NCBI GenBank assembly: GCA_030278955.1
Contig: JAOANR010000002.1
Location: 15,398,238-15,462,237, forward strand
Direction of reading: 5' to 3'
DNA length: 64,000 nucleotides
Origin: Hygrophila difformis
Taxonomy: Eukaryota > Streptophyta > Magnoliopsida > Lamiales > Acanthaceae
The position numbers were made by a program, and so were the translations under genes. Below, in pieces: positions 46,302-58,890 of the stretch. Within the stretch, counting starts at the first letter, position 1, and each line of letters begins with the position of its first letter. The notes under the pieces are model-generated. The model was not told the origin of the DNA. It ran no database searches and worked only from the letters and a program-made list of their open reading frames with translations.

Positions 46302-48564
46302 TGTAACACCCCGGGTTTCAAAATCAAAAGTGCTGGGATGTTACCGCCACATTCCTTGTTTAAGCCTGCCGAACGCAACCTTACACAAGGAATGCTAAGG
46401 CTTAAATCGCATCAAATACACCAATTAAAAGAAACACCTGGAATCCGTCTTTCCAAAATAATACTCTCAGGAGTACTTAAAATAATTTAAATGCAGAAGC
46501 GATAAAGAGTGCCAATTGGCTAAGCTAGTGATCCGTAATAAATAATAAAAACAAATGCAACAAATTTGAAAGTTCTTTGCAGCTTTATTTTAAAAAGAAT
46601 GTCCCAACTCCCATGCATGCGGAATGATCAATGGCGCTCGGCGAACACTGTACAAAAAAAACAAAATGAACAACACACGTCAGTAATTAAATTACTGAGT
46701 AAGCCAATCCACCCCATATCAAGTTAGGGGTTTTAAAACGATTGACTTAAATATAAGATAAAAGACATTACAATAATAGTTGATTTAAAATGTCCACATT
46801 GTTTAACCATCTAACGAATCATAAAACAACATACTTCCACCATTATGCCTAGAACGCGAGGACACCAAAGGAGCTCCAATAGTAACGGGAATTTATCCCT
46901 CAAATTGCCAACGGCAGCCTATATCGACACGCACCCGGGACCCATAAATAATACTCGCAAGTATTATTTAGGGATATAGACACAATCATAGTAAATCACA
47001 AATAAGGAGAGGGGCGGCCACACATGGCTCCACCCTAGTGCACTCGCTCTCCGGAGCCTAAATGTGGGCATACCTACCCGAATTCTAGGGCACAATGGGT
47101 TTCAAAAATAAATTACGCATAACCATAAATAAGTACATTTTTATATGAACAATTCTTATCACAATTCACATCATAATACTCCATCCTGAGTATCATAAAT
47201 GATACTTCATAAGGTTCTCACGACCCAAATTTAAGAACAGGTGTCAAGCATTTTCATAACCGTGTTTATCCAACGACACATCAAAATCAGGATTTTCTTA
47301 AGTAATTACTCCACCAAAAATTCAAAAATTTTACCAAGGGTTTTCAACCACATAACTGGATAGTTCTTAGTGTAACTCGATTTCAATTTCGCAACGGAAC
47401 CAAGTGAAAAACCATGATCATTACTGCTAAGTGAATCTGCTGCAACTCAGCTACACCATTTAAAGATTTGAAGTTTGATAATTAAATAATTCGCCAAAAA
47501 TTCTGAAAATTTATAGAGAGATTCCTAAAGTATAGATGAACAACTTTCTAGCAGAGCTCGATTACAAATTCACGAAGTAACTACTCGAAAAATAATAATC
47601 TTTACAGGTGCAAAAATCTGTCAGCTCATACTCAGAAAACACAGTTCAAAGATCGGTCATTTGGGAATTAACTAATTCTCCAAAAATTCTGAAAATTTAC
47701 AGGGACCTTCCTAACACATAGACGAACAAATTCCTAGAAGAACTCGAACTCAAATTCTCGACGGAGCAATGTGAAAAACGTTGATTATCATAGATCTATA
47801 AAACTGTCAGCACAGCAGACTCCTAGATTTTGATTTCTACGACTCCATTAACTCCTAACTCGACCCTGAACATGGTATGTAAGTGTATTGACTTACCTTA
47901 CACCAAGCTAGGGTTGTAAAACAGGAACTCGCTGGTTTGATTAGCAAGGGAAATCGCCTCCGACGTCCTAAATTCTCTGAGATGGCTGCGTTCTTGGAAA
48001 TTATGTCGAATGGGTTAGGAATTCCTTCTAATAGTAGACGAGAAGTGTGGGAAAGGAATGAGAGGGAGATTTTACCGTCTAATGTTGATGCAAGAAGCCT
48101 TGATTCGCCGCTGCCTCAAGAAGAATGTCGTAGGTTTTTCTTCTCCCGTTTTTTTTTTTTTTTTTTTTTTTATCGAGATTCTTGTTATGAGAAAAGGAAA
48201 TATGCTACCAGGTCTTTGAGTACGTGAGTGGACGGTAATCTGGTTCTTGGATGATTTATTTGGGATCCCAAAATCCTGTACGTTCCGATCATTCTCAGAT
48301 TTAAATCCCTTAGAAAGATTTGAAGTGGATTTGAAGGATAATATATCCTAACTACACTCATCCTTATTATTAGTAACTTAAATCCTTAACAACCATTCCT
48401 ACACCTTGGACGTAGCCATCACTAATAATAAAGATATGATTAGATTACTATAAAGTTACACCATAACTATCATAGTATCTTGATTAATGTATACTATTAA
48501 TCAATAAATCCATAGGGAACTAATTAAATTATCTTGAACTAATTAAATAATCTCGGGTGTTATA
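46302..48564 (-). repeat. 5' LTR of element A
   Basis: Nearly identical to 38554-40819. Visible differences are a few substitutions (for example gctcagcgaact versus gctcggcgaaca) and poly-A/T length. It would hold the promoter, but no clear TATA box was singled out. Confidence 0.92.
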
Positions 48565-49470
48565 AGAACCGTTCGAAACATTAGGTTTAAATCAAACACT
48601 AAAAATCGGACATAAAAGATTCAATCTTTACGTGTTTTCTGAGATTGGCCAAAAAACCCTATTTCAAGAATCCGAAATGAAAAACTCCAAACTAGAGATT
48701 TGTTCATAACATCTTAATCTAGGTTTTGTCAAAATTTCATGCATTTTCATTAAGATTTGATATCCAAAATCGCGTCGAACTTCTTCTGTGATGTATGAAC
48801 TTTTCAAAACCCTTGACAGATTACATGGTCCAACTTGATGTGCATTTTCCTATCACTTGTGGTCAAAACTAATATTTGGTGTAAACATAAAAGTTGTAGA
48901 TAAATGTCTTGAGATCATGCCTGTAAAAGTTCGTGCATTTTCATTAACATTTGAATGGTCAAAACCTGTTTTGAAATACACTGTACCGTTGAAGAAAAGT
49001 CGACATATTTTAAGTCCGAACTTAGTGAATTAATCTGACTTAAACCGTAATGAATTTGCATAAAATGTCACTAATAAAACTTGTTTATTTTGCTGTTTTT
49101 TAAGTGCTTGAAAAATGTCAAAAATTTTGGAGGTCGTTTGCTATGTCAAAAACTCTTTTGAAAATCAGTGCGCTGTTTAGAAAAAGTTGACAGATTTTAT
49201 ACTTTGCAAAGATTGTGGAATTTCACTCGTTTCCTCATCTATTTTCAAAAAACCTAAAACATGAAAGTTGTTCGTTAACGTGTTTTTGAGCTAATGTGAA
49301 AATTTCAAGTCAATTGCCTTTGAAATGAATTTTTAAACTGAGATGGCGTAAACTGTGGCAATGGCTTGGTTGAAATGTTGAAAAACTCGACTGAAACTTT
49401 TGACGAGTTTGCGTGACACGAGTAATTTTCTGAAATATCAGGTTTGGATTTATTAAATGAAAAGAGTTAT
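48565..49470 (+). mobile_element. LTR remnant D, right piece
   Basis: Continues D after element A. It resembles the solo LTR around 9280-10030 (for example acatgaaagttgttcgt, aattttgg and aaatgaatttttaa phrases). The similarity fades after about 49450 and no GGTGTTACA end is found, so D is truncated or diverged on the right. Confidence 0.55.
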
Positions 49471-52080
49471 GATGCAGGGAAGGGGTTTAAGGATATATTA
49501 AGATCTCCCTTTTTATTACTCATGTGGGGTTCAACCGGCGCTGTGGTCCTTCCCGCCATGAAACTTTTGACAAATATCACGGTGCAACCGGAATTGACCT
49601 TCAGTCTGTCACCCTGAAAGTCCCTGGTATCTGCGCCATGATACTTCTCATAATTTCATGTCTCGAAAACACCTGCCATGAAGCTTTTGAACATCCTCCC
49701 TGTATGAGTATTTTCCCAAAATATTATGTTTTTATTTACTCGTGTCAAGAAACTGTGCTCCCGAAAGCGCACGGGTCAAAAATTGCAGTAATTTATACTA
49801 AGTACCGGATCGTTCACTGGAGGATGTGCGATGGAAGCAGGGCCCACGTCGTTTACTAAGATTTTCCACTCGGTTACTCGATTCAAGTTTTGCAAGGTTT
49901 TCTAACAACTACTTGACATGAATTAAACCAGATCATGAAAGCAGTAAAAATTATCCTACAAAGCATGGTAAATTAGGTTGAAGAAAGCAATTAAATCTAT
50001 ACTACGAAAGCAATATAAAATTATGCTACACTATCTAGAAAGCAAGTTTAATATGACAGAAGGGACAGGGAGGAAATAATAAAGATTGGACAAGATTTAG
50101 ATGAAACACAATTAAACTTCCATTTTTATACACAGATCTTAGCTTGGGATAATCCTCTAGTTAGCTCACTCTCATGCTTTCTACGCCATGTTCCCTTTAA
50201 CAGACAGGTACTTACGGTGAGAATTTACATGCTCTTAAGACCTCAATTTCTAAGATACCACAGACTCACAACTGCCCTTACATGGCCATGTTAAGGCGTA
50301 TTATTCATCTGTGGTGGATAAGCAACACCTGACACATCATTAGTTGACATGCCAAGTACTCCTAACATTCCCCCATGTCACACCCAAAGTTTCAAATCAA
50401 GCCTCAAACCATTCCATAACTCTCAAACCTTTTAACAGATGGACAACCCCTAATTCTTCCGAGTTACCTCTATGAAAGCATTTAAAGGAAAGCAGTAAAG
50501 AAAGCTGTAAAGAAAGCATTTTAAATCTAACACTCGGAATCGTTAAAAACGTCTCTTTCCGTTAGTATAAAAGAGCCCCTGGTCTTGGTGACCAGATGCA
50601 GATCAAGAACCCCCGAGATTTCAATAAGCCACAGGGCTTACAACATCTGGGTAGTTATGAGATACAAACTAAATGAAACAAATTCATAGATGAATCTGTT
50701 CCGGATGTACTCACTCAAGACTCAATTCTAGACTTTGGCAGAAGAAGATAGTAGTCGAAGGAATACTCGACCCTACCTTAGAAATTCACCAAGTCCTATA
50801 TGTTGTTCCTCTAGTATTTTTTTATCACATCTCATCTACACCCAAGTGGATATTGACTTAATGCGATATCTAATATCAGATTTCCAACACACAGCAATTT
50901 TGAGAAGCAAATGAATATTTGAAAATCATTCCCTAAACAAGTACTAAACTCTCAATTAAAACACAGATCCTTTCAGTCTAGATGAGACCTAATCGCTGAC
51001 TCTGCTTCTAAGCTCTCAAAATCAACCCCCAGTAGAATGTGAATTAGTCATAACTGTTGAATTTATCCCTTGCTCAGATCCGGATTATATAAAAGAATTT
51101 TTGTTGGAAATTTATTATGCAGCATCTGATTTAAATCAGGGCTTCTGTGTCCAAGGGGAAGGATCCCCAAAATAGCAATAAGACCAGAACATCTACATAA
51201 TAGTATCATGCATACAAGTATATGAAAAGAAAAATAAAGTACCCCAAAATATATGGTGGGGTTAAACAGAATGCGATACACAAAGGTGAATTAGCCTGAG
51301 ATGAGAAGAAATTGGCTAAAAAGAGTGCCAGAGATAGTTGGGGCTTTCCGGACTGCAAACATCTGCAGTCCGGTCCCCAATTTTCCCAGATGACTGATTT
51401 TAGACAGAAAGAATCCCAAACAACGGTGACCGCCGTCATTTAGTTTTCTTTTGTCTGTGAGTGGAAGAAAAACCCACATATTTCTTGCTGTAATATGTCT
51501 TAACTGATGTTGGTCGGCATCAGTTAATACTATTGCAACTTGAATTCAGGTTGAGAAATTAAGATAAAGAAAATTAAAACTGTATCTGATTAGGAATTGG
51601 CTGAGTGACTAATCGAAACTCTTAGTGAAGAGAACGCTCGCCGAAGCTTCCACCAACCACTAACCCGATCATGCAAAATAACAGATAATGATTGACACAC
51701 AGAAGACGGGTTAATCGATATCCCTGTGAAGGGACCTTTCACCAACATTAATCTGTGGTGTTTTTCACTATCCGTTCATACACACAACGAAAAGGAAAAC
51801 TTGAAAATAAGGAAAATGTTTTTGGTATTGTGCGGGTGTTAAGCACACAATAAGTGGACACTAATGGGTTGAAATGTGTAATGGATAGAAATCAGATGAA
51901 TTGGGCCTAGGCCCAATACATCCATGCAACTTACACAAATCATGGAAGAAAAATATTTTTGGAATTTTCAAGATAGAAGGGATAGTTCAATTCGAATTAC
52001 TGGGGTAATTCGAAATGAGAATGCATGAAGGATGAAGTATTACTTTACCCAATTGATCATTGCCAGAAATTGGAACATCA
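49471..52080. other. Unassigned repeat-like DNA
   Basis: A degenerate triplicated phrase gccatga(a/t)(a/g)cttttgaca lies at about 49554-49700. An LTR-like start TGTCACACCC is at 50376 without a matching end. The word aaagcagtaaa recurs (49937, 50498 and again 55482, 55622). Frames at 49524-49859 and 51063-51479 show no known motif. Confidence 0.35.
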
Positions 52081-52450
52081 TCTAATTCGAATTATTGACC
52101 AATTCGAATTAATTCGAATTGGACAACTCGAATTGGCGAAGTCCTTTTCTTGCTCAAATTGACTAAGGCATTTACCTCAAGGGGGAGGTGAATTCGAATT
52201 GTCCAGCAATTCGAGTTAATTCGAATTGGACAATTCGAATTGGTAAGAGATGGGGAATAAACTAAGGCATGAATGGGTGGTATGCAATACAATGTGGTTT
52301 CCCTTCCCAATTCGAATTGTTGAACCAATTCGAATTAATTAGAATTAGAGAATTCAAATTGGTTGAAAACCACATGGAAATTTTTGGGTATGCAATTCGA
52401 ATTTCTTAGGCAATTCTAGATAATTCGAATTGCACAATTCGAATTACACA
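52081..52450. repeat. AATTCGAATT palindrome block 1
   Basis: About a dozen AATTCGAATT or close variants, often doubled as a larger palindrome (aattcgaattaattcgaatt). Spacing is irregular. Related blocks at 53389-53770 and 58323-58890. Confidence 0.85.
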
Positions 52451-53388
52451 TTTTCAAACAACAACAATTTTTGTTCTCACAAGTATGGGTTAGGTGAACA
52501 CTGTGCTGTAATGATGGTTTTAGATTTATTAAATCCCTCATCTCACATCAATGTCATTTCACAGCCACCCTAGTGGAATTTTCAAGAAATAAACAAACAC
52601 ATGTCCAGTGGGTATTGGCAAGATTCAAACCCTATTTCTACAAACAAAGGATCAAAGATCAAAGAACCTAAAACATCTAGTTATCTAAGAACTGCATGAA
52701 CAAACTAAGAACCCTCAAGTTATCTAAGGCAGCATGAAATAGGATCAAGGCAGGAAAAAAATAAAGCATAAAAATAAATATCAACAAACCTAAAAACATC
52801 TAAAATCTAAGAACACTTATTTGAAGCTCTAAGGTACAAAATCAAGCCAAAAACCCACCAATCATGCATTTATGAAGTTTGAATGTCAACTAGGACATAA
52901 TAAATGTAACCTAGTTGAAACAAACAAACATACTAAGCATTTATTTCTAGAGAAAGCATTAAAGAGTGCCAAAACACATGAATAACACCATTTCTGGAAA
53001 TTTTTCTTGTATTGACACTTTGAAGGCAAAATAAAGAACCCAAGACCATCATTAACTTGAAGGTAGGGTTTATTCTAACTAGAAAGCTTGTAGAAATTCT
53101 GGAAATGGCTACACTAAGGGTTACACAAACTGCTTCTACACTAAACTAAGATCAAAGCATGTAAAGATTACACTACTTGCAAGAAAAATAATCTAAACTA
53201 AACTAACTACCTACCTAACCCTTAAGGGGTGTGGAACCTCCTGTTGTTCTTTTTGTCCCAAGCTGCTTTTTGGCAAAATTCTTGATCTCTTGATTCTGTT
53301 GTGGAAGGTCTGCTTTTATAGACAAACTTCAAAACCCTAGGCCCACCAATGTTGTGCTCATGCTCCACAGCTTGATGAGTGAAGTTCG
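52451..53388. other. Sequence between palindrome blocks
   Basis: AT-rich with the repeated phrases ctaagaac and aaacatctaa (52670-52810). No gene recognised. Confidence 0.4.
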
Positions 53389-53770
53389 AATTAATTCAAT
53401 CAATTCGAATTAATTCAAATTGTGAGGTTTCCTCCTTGAGCTGGAAATGTGGCCTTCAGTAGTCAATTCGAATTGTTGTGAAGAATTCGAATTGGTCTTT
53501 TCTCGAATTGGATGAGGGTTTCTGCTTGGCTTCCTTGCATTTGTTGGCAATTCGAATTGTTTGTGCCAATTCGAATTGGACAATTCGAATTGCATCTTCT
53601 TGCCTTTGGGTGTCTTCTCTCTTCATTCCCTAATTCGAATTAATTCGAACTTGAACAATTCGAATTAGGCTTCTGCATCCCTTCCAACACTTAACCATTT
53701 CTTTGTTCTCTTCAGCAATTCGAATTGTGTGCAATTCGAATTAATTCGAATTGCACAATTCGAATTGTGC
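53389..53770. repeat. AATTCGAATT palindrome block 2
   Basis: A second dense cluster of the 10-bp palindrome and its variants, in the LTR-like region that starts at 54100 on the minus strand. Confidence 0.85.
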
Positions 53771-54100
53771 TTTAACACTTAACCAAATTTCAGTTGTGGG
53801 ATTTTCAATCTTTTTCCCATCTTTTTGGATTTTTGTAGGCTCTTTTATTCTTTTGCCCATCTTTTCATTCCTTTTTCTTCTCTTTTTCCTTTTTTCATGT
53901 TTTTGGATTTTTCTAACACAAATACAATTAAAAATTGCATATTTTGTGTCTTTTCATTACCGGCTTGATGTTTTTACAAACTAGCATTAATCTGTCAAAT
54001 TCAACTGCTTTCTTATTACAATAAGATGGAAACACGATCAAAATGTCCGTCTCAGACACGGAAATGGATTGAAAATAATGGTCAATTTTGGCCATTATCA
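53771..54100 (-). mobile_element. LTR start of a TGATAATGGCC-family gypsy element
   Basis: From 54100 the minus strand reads TGATAATGGCCAAAATTGAC, matching the fragment at 36051. It is preceded by the phrase AAATGTGAGGATGT, which also occurs after the Athila pol. The LTR continues leftward through palindrome block 2; its other end was not located. Confidence 0.55.
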
Positions 54101-54114
54101 ACATCCTCACATTT
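54098..54114 (-). other. AAATGTGAGGATGTTGA module, copy 3
   Basis: A 17-bp phrase shared exactly with 56732-56748 and 59216-59232. Here it directly precedes an LTR start, so it is probably part of a polypurine tract. Confidence 0.7.
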
Positions 54115-54117
54115 AAT

Positions 54118-55883
54118 ACTGATCGTCCCCGAGCAGTCAGAGTCAGTGCTCCTAGGAGCTTGGACTCTGCATATTCAATCCATTTGCGTGGCCTCAGAAA
54201 TTTCATTATTCTTATATTGGGATAAGACAATCAAAATTACAAGTATTAAACTCTCTTGGTTGCAGTGTTTAATGGAATGATACTTCTCACTTGAGTGAAC
54301 ACACAAACCAATCATTATTGTTAATTCTTCTTGAATAGGTGTTTAGAAAAACTCATTGGCTTAGTTCTTGAATTCAGGCCTGACATGATCATTGATTAGT
54401 AGAAACAGAGCCTCACATATAGTAGAATCGGAAAGTTCACTCACTCTCAAGATTGGCTTTTATCATCATCGCTCAAAATCAAATTCAATTAAATTCTCCC
54501 ATAGGCTTGCAACTGGACCAACTCGCCACCGGCTCATTTCCTCAAATCGAGATCCCGAGGTCTTATTCAAGGTTATAACAGGGCATACGGTTGTAACATT
54601 TGGTAGGAAAGGAAAATATTGGGCTAAAAAGTGACACGACACCATTCCACCATAACTTGGCATGTTGTAGAATCTATGATCATCATTATTTCTCTCTTTC
54701 TTTTGTTTTTCTTTCTTTCCCTTTCTATTGCATGACATTAGACTTTGTCTAATTTGCTTTGTCATTTGCAATTTATTCTGGTTGAATAGATCTCAACTCT
54801 TTTCTTTTTTTTTTCTTTTCTTTTTTTTGAATCGGTTTATAGCATACCGATTAATACATATTTGATGATCAAAGATTACAATGCCTTGATGGGATGGCTC
54901 ATGTACACTTGGGTTTGATTTTCTTGGTCTTTTTGTAAGGCTGGGAATAATATAGTGGTTTCAAAGAAAAATTAGGCTTAAAGGCTCAAGTTGGTTAATC
55001 CTAAAGGGAGATTGTTTTTGGGTTTGGAATTCAAACGAAAGCCAACATTTTGGGTTTTTCTAAGTGCCTCGATCATTTGCTTGATTTCGGGAATATGGCA
55101 TGGTCTTGAATCGGTCCCAATTGCAAGTTCTAGTGTCCTTTAATCGAATTGATTCACACAATCAAAGAAGTATTGAGTAAAAATGACTCGGCTCAGATCT
55201 CACAAGGGACGGTTTGATCATGTCATACATTTATTCTCAAATTTAGCCTTTGAAAAATTTCTTGCAGCTTATTCAATCAAATTCTCAACATGAATATTTG
55301 TTAGTCTTTCAAGTGATCATATCATTGGATTTTTATAGCTCAAAACTTCAAGAATTCATGTCATGCATATTTTTAATTGTTTTATCCCAATGTAATAGTC
55401 TGAAAATTTCATCATCAGCCTAAATTCAACATGTGAACTTAGGTGACAGATTTATGCTTGTTTTATGCCGGTTTGTTTGTTTGAAAGCAGTAAAAAGACA
55501 CCGTGAACATGCAAGCATGTCACAGCTTGTTTTTGGCGTGACAGTCACTTATTCATCTTGGACTGCCACACATCTCTTTTTTTTTTCAAATAATGAAGAA
55601 CTCAAGACGAAATTCTCTTGTGGAAAGCAGTAAATGCACGACTTCCAAAATATGTCGTACAACCATCATAACAGACAAATCTAAGGTTCGTTATACAGTA
55701 CACGACCTTAATCACATCCAAACCTCAATTCAGACGCAGCTGTACACTTGACTAGGTTAGCATCAAAGATCAGTCAGAAGATTACCAAAATACAGTTCTA
55801 GTCAGTCCAGTCAAAAGTGAATCTTTGCAGATTCAGTCCATCTTCAGCATCCTTCCCCTCTATCCTTGGAAGAAAATCCTGGT
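54118..55883. other. Region downstream of the F-box pseudogene
   Basis: No gene is recognised. Pyrimidine tracts lie at 54690-54720 and 54795-54830. Frames at 54392-54771 lack motifs. Confidence 0.4.
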
Positions 55884-56731
55884 CTAGTGGACATAGTTTG
55901 TCAGGCTGCAGGGTACGCAGAAATCCACCATGTCATCCTCATCTTCCTCCATCACCCTGGTGCAGTAGACTCTTGGTCCTTGATTTCCGAACAGGTCGGG
56001 TGTCTCCAGGCTATCAGCCAACCATGCGAAGACGTTAGTCCCAACGTATTGCATGACGAACCTGTTGGTTATGATCTTGTTGATCATGGACACCCCCTGC
56101 TGGACCTGTTCATTGTCCAGCTTGCTAAGCAGCATGTATCCCCTGACAAAGATTGAGGCCTTGTGGTTGTCCTCAATCCCTTCCTTTAGCAGCTCACAAG
56201 CCAGAGTTTCGTTTCCTGCTCCGAATGCCTGCAGGGCTGGGATGAGTTTCAGGTTGTAGTTGCCAGCTTCTTCGCACTTGACTAGGAGTGCCTCCTTTTG
56301 CAGTTCGACCCTTTGTTCCCACATCTTGACAATGGTAGTCTCCAGTTCACATCTCTTGTAGACAATGGGAGATCAGCTGCATCCCTGAGTTTGGTACAAA
56401 CTTCTATGACCCTCCACACTTTCTTGATGCAATCCTCTCCGATGCGGGAGAGAATTTCTCCTAAGAGTTCTACTGGCAGATCCAGTAGTTGGGTTGTCTC
56501 CTCTTGATCTTCGTTTTGGGCTAGGGGGATGATGTCTCTGAAAAGACATGGAGAGATGATTAGGTCTGAGACCCTCAGCCTCATACCTTCAGCCACTCAA
56601 TTTCCAAGAAGGCAAGATCTGGAGTTGTCTTTGGAAGCCCCATCAGGGAATCTATAATGAATTGATCCCTGGAGAGAAGAGAGTTGGAGCTATTTTTAAC
56701 AAATTTTTGATACGTGGATCCGAGTTGAAAG

Positions 56732-56770
56732 TCAACATCCTCACATTTGGAGCTATGCTCTAAATGTGAG
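56732..56770 (-). other. AAATGTGAGGATGTTGA module, copy 2, with long hairpin
   Basis: The shared 17-bp phrase (56732-56748) overlaps a hairpin at 56740-56770 with a 14-bp stem (one G-T pair) and a 3-base loop. It sits in the inferred intron of the F-box pseudogene. Confidence 0.7.
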
Positions 56771-58125
56771 TTAATTGGTTTCTAATCAAATTTATAGAAA
56801 GAAAGGCATAGAGCTGGATTGTTAAATCTAACTCTTATTACAGCAAAAATAAAGAAAGCAAGAGAGAGATAAGGATCTTGGATCCTTAAATTTTTTTTTT
56901 TAGACTATAAATAGTCTAAGTTGTTTTTTTTTTTTGGGTGGTCAAAGGACCAAAAAGAGAAAATTCCGTAGGTTGTTGAGCTTACGAAAGAATTTGATTT
57001 TTATCACTTGAGAAGTGGTTGAAATCATGTGAGATAGGGGAGATGAGAGATTAATGATGAAAAGCAAATGCAAACGACAATTTATGCAATTACTAGTATG
57101 TAACGATGGACCATGACTAAAAATAAGAATAAAAAAATGAAATTAAAAGTAGACATGCATACATACAAAAGGTGATTTTTGGATTTTTATGGAAAAGTGT
57201 TGACTTGTTTATTTAATGAAATTGGGGGTGTAAGTGGTCCCCCATTTGGATTTTGTTTTGGGAAGTGGGTTTTTAAGGAATAGAAACACAACATTCCTTG
57301 TGAACATTCTCCACTTGTCCCAAGTTGACAAAGATCAAACACTTTTAAAGCAAAGAACAATCTACCATTTTGTCTTTTTACACATAAATGCCATACCAAA
57401 AGTGTTGGAAAAATTTTGGCATGGTTTTGTCTGTAATACCATGTTCCCGGATGTGCAAACGTCAACTTCTAGAGTTGAAGTTGCAATGTATGGGCAACAG
57501 GTACCCAACAACAACATTTATTATTAACATACTCATATAATATAATACATGCAAACACCAAAGCAACCAGATAAAATGGGTCCATCTATATTACTGTAAT
57601 GTACTAATGTTACCTACAAAACTCATGCGTTAAAACATAAATTTTGCAGACATCATCAATATGCATTTCCAGTCATCATCAACAATTATCTACTGAAAAA
57701 CAACACAGTGGCTCAAGAAAGCATGGCCACAGTGTTAACCCTACTCACAGGTTACCAGAATCACAAAGCAGAAAACACAGATACACACATAGACACAAAT
57801 GGAGCAATAATACTGCAGTAAGAACAAAAATCAAATTTTTAAGGGTTTTGAGACCCTCGTTTTCAAAATAAGAACATCCCCTAAATCACAGAGAATTTCG
57901 AACCCTTAAATGGCAGTTAAGGACACAAAACCTAGAGCCCTAGGTTCTGCCTAGTCGGTTTCTACCCCATTTCTGAACAAACCCAACACACTCCGACCAC
58001 TTTCCGACTCTTCCCGTCATGAGAAACAAAAGCATTCCCCTTCCCACCCTCGATTTCGCACGGAAGATGAAAAGACAAAACTGTAAACTTGAAACCGAGC
58101 GCGAAAACGAAACAGAGATACTTAC
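56771..58125. other. Inferred intron of the F-box pseudogene
   Basis: No coding signal. Contains poly-T/A tracts near 56890 and 56920. The frame at 57187-57465 has no motif. Confidence 0.35.
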
Positions 58126-58163
58126 CCCCGACTCCCACTAGGGTTTGACGACGACGAAGCCAT

Positions 58164-58320
58164 TTCCGAGTGATTTGGCCGGAGGAAAGCTTGAAATGAG
58201 TGACTGGTTTCGCGAGGAAGAAGGGTTTCGCGAGAGAGAGAACGGGGGATTTTGGAAGTGTGGAAAGTGAAAGTGAGGGAAATGAGAGGGAAAGAAGGGT
58301 ATAAAAAGGATTCGGAAGGG
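58164..58320 (-). promoter_or_regulatory. CT-rich leader of the F-box pseudogene
   Basis: The minus strand is rich in CT before the ATG (ccctctcatttccctcac), typical of plant 5' leaders. TATAAAAAG at 58300-58308 is on the plus strand; on the minus strand the same site reads only tttttata, so a TATA box for this gene is uncertain. Confidence 0.35.
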
Positions 58321-58322
58321 GT

Positions 58323-58890
58323 GTTCGAATTATGCACTAATTCGAATTAATTCGAATTGGTGCCTTCTGTGAGAGATGCGAGTTATTCAGGCCAATTCGA
58401 ATTAATTCAAATTGGCTTGAAAGACAAAATGCACGCACAAGTTCGAGTTCTGAATCAATTCGAATTAATTCGAATTGACTCACAATTCGAACTTGGTGGT
58501 GGAGACTGACTTCGCATAGAAATGCTTTTGTGAGCTAATTCGAATTATTGGTGTGGTTCGAATTAATTCGAACTTCCCCACAATTCGAATTGCTCACTTG
58601 CATAAGAGAATGCCTTTTGTGTGCCAATTCGAATTAGTCAGGCAATTCGAATTAATTCGAATTGCCTTATAATTCGAATTGCAGTACTTGGCCTACTAAA
58701 ATATCCGAAAATTTTGCCTTGGGTGCCAATTCGAATTTGCATGGCAATTCGAATTAATAATTCGAATTTCGAATTAATAATTCGAATTGCCTGCATAATT
58801 CGAATTAACTAATCCGAATGTGAAAATTTCCAAGGCAAAATATCTTATGTGGTATGTTCCAAGCAATTCGAATTAATTCGAACTTTCTTG
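58323..58890. repeat. AATTCGAATT palindrome block 3
   Basis: The densest block, with many copies of AATTCGAATT and paired aattcgaattaattcgaatt. It begins right upstream of the leader of the F-box pseudogene. Confidence 0.88.

Larger units (their letters stand above)
38554..48564 (-). mobile_element. Chromovirus (Tekay/Del-like) LTR retrotransposon A, defective
   Basis: A 10-kb element with target duplications agaac at 38549-38553 and 48565-48569. LTRs 38554-40819 (2,266 bp) and 46302-48564 (2,263 bp) are almost identical. On the minus strand come gag (43619 leftward), RNase H, integrase and chromodomain. Protease and RT are missing, and gag, RNase H, integrase and chromodomain carry stops or frameshifts. 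The primer site is tRNA-iMet. The integrase C-terminus and chromodomain place it with Tekay/Del chromoviruses. Confidence 0.92.
55884..58163 (-). pseudogene. F-box protein gene, two exons, frameshifted
   Basis: Exon 1 58163-58126 (ATGGC start context, MASSSSNPSGSR) ends at a strong donor GTAAGT. Exon 2 starts at 56537 after cttttcag. The two leftover exon-1 bases plus the first base of exon 2 complete a Gly codon, so phase agrees. Exon 2 encodes an N-terminal F-box (LLDLPVELLGEILSRIGEDC...VCTKLRDAADLPL), which in other proteins binds Skp1 in SCF ubiquitin ligases. A one-base deletion near 56361-56366 shifts the frame. The downstream frame (56324-55884) has a helical region (LIPALQAFGAGNETLACELLKEG) and a C-terminal FCVPC motif, resembling plant At1g67623-like F-box proteins by eye. 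The predicted length is about 230 aa. It lies between Athila pol and an LTR end, so it may be captured. The exon-1 link is inference. Confidence 0.6.

Noticed and set aside
50376..50385. LTR start TGTCACACCC
   Set aside because: No matching LTR end, primer site or duplication was found nearby.
56537..56596. Start of the F-box protein at 56584
   Set aside because: The codons upstream of 56537 look like intron: a pyrimidine-rich stretch and cttttcag come right before the conserved part, and the phase fits the exon at 58126-58163.
52081..58890. CRISPR-like or satellite interpretation of the AATTCGAATT clusters
   Set aside because: This is a plant nuclear sequence, spacing is irregular and spacers are not of constant length.
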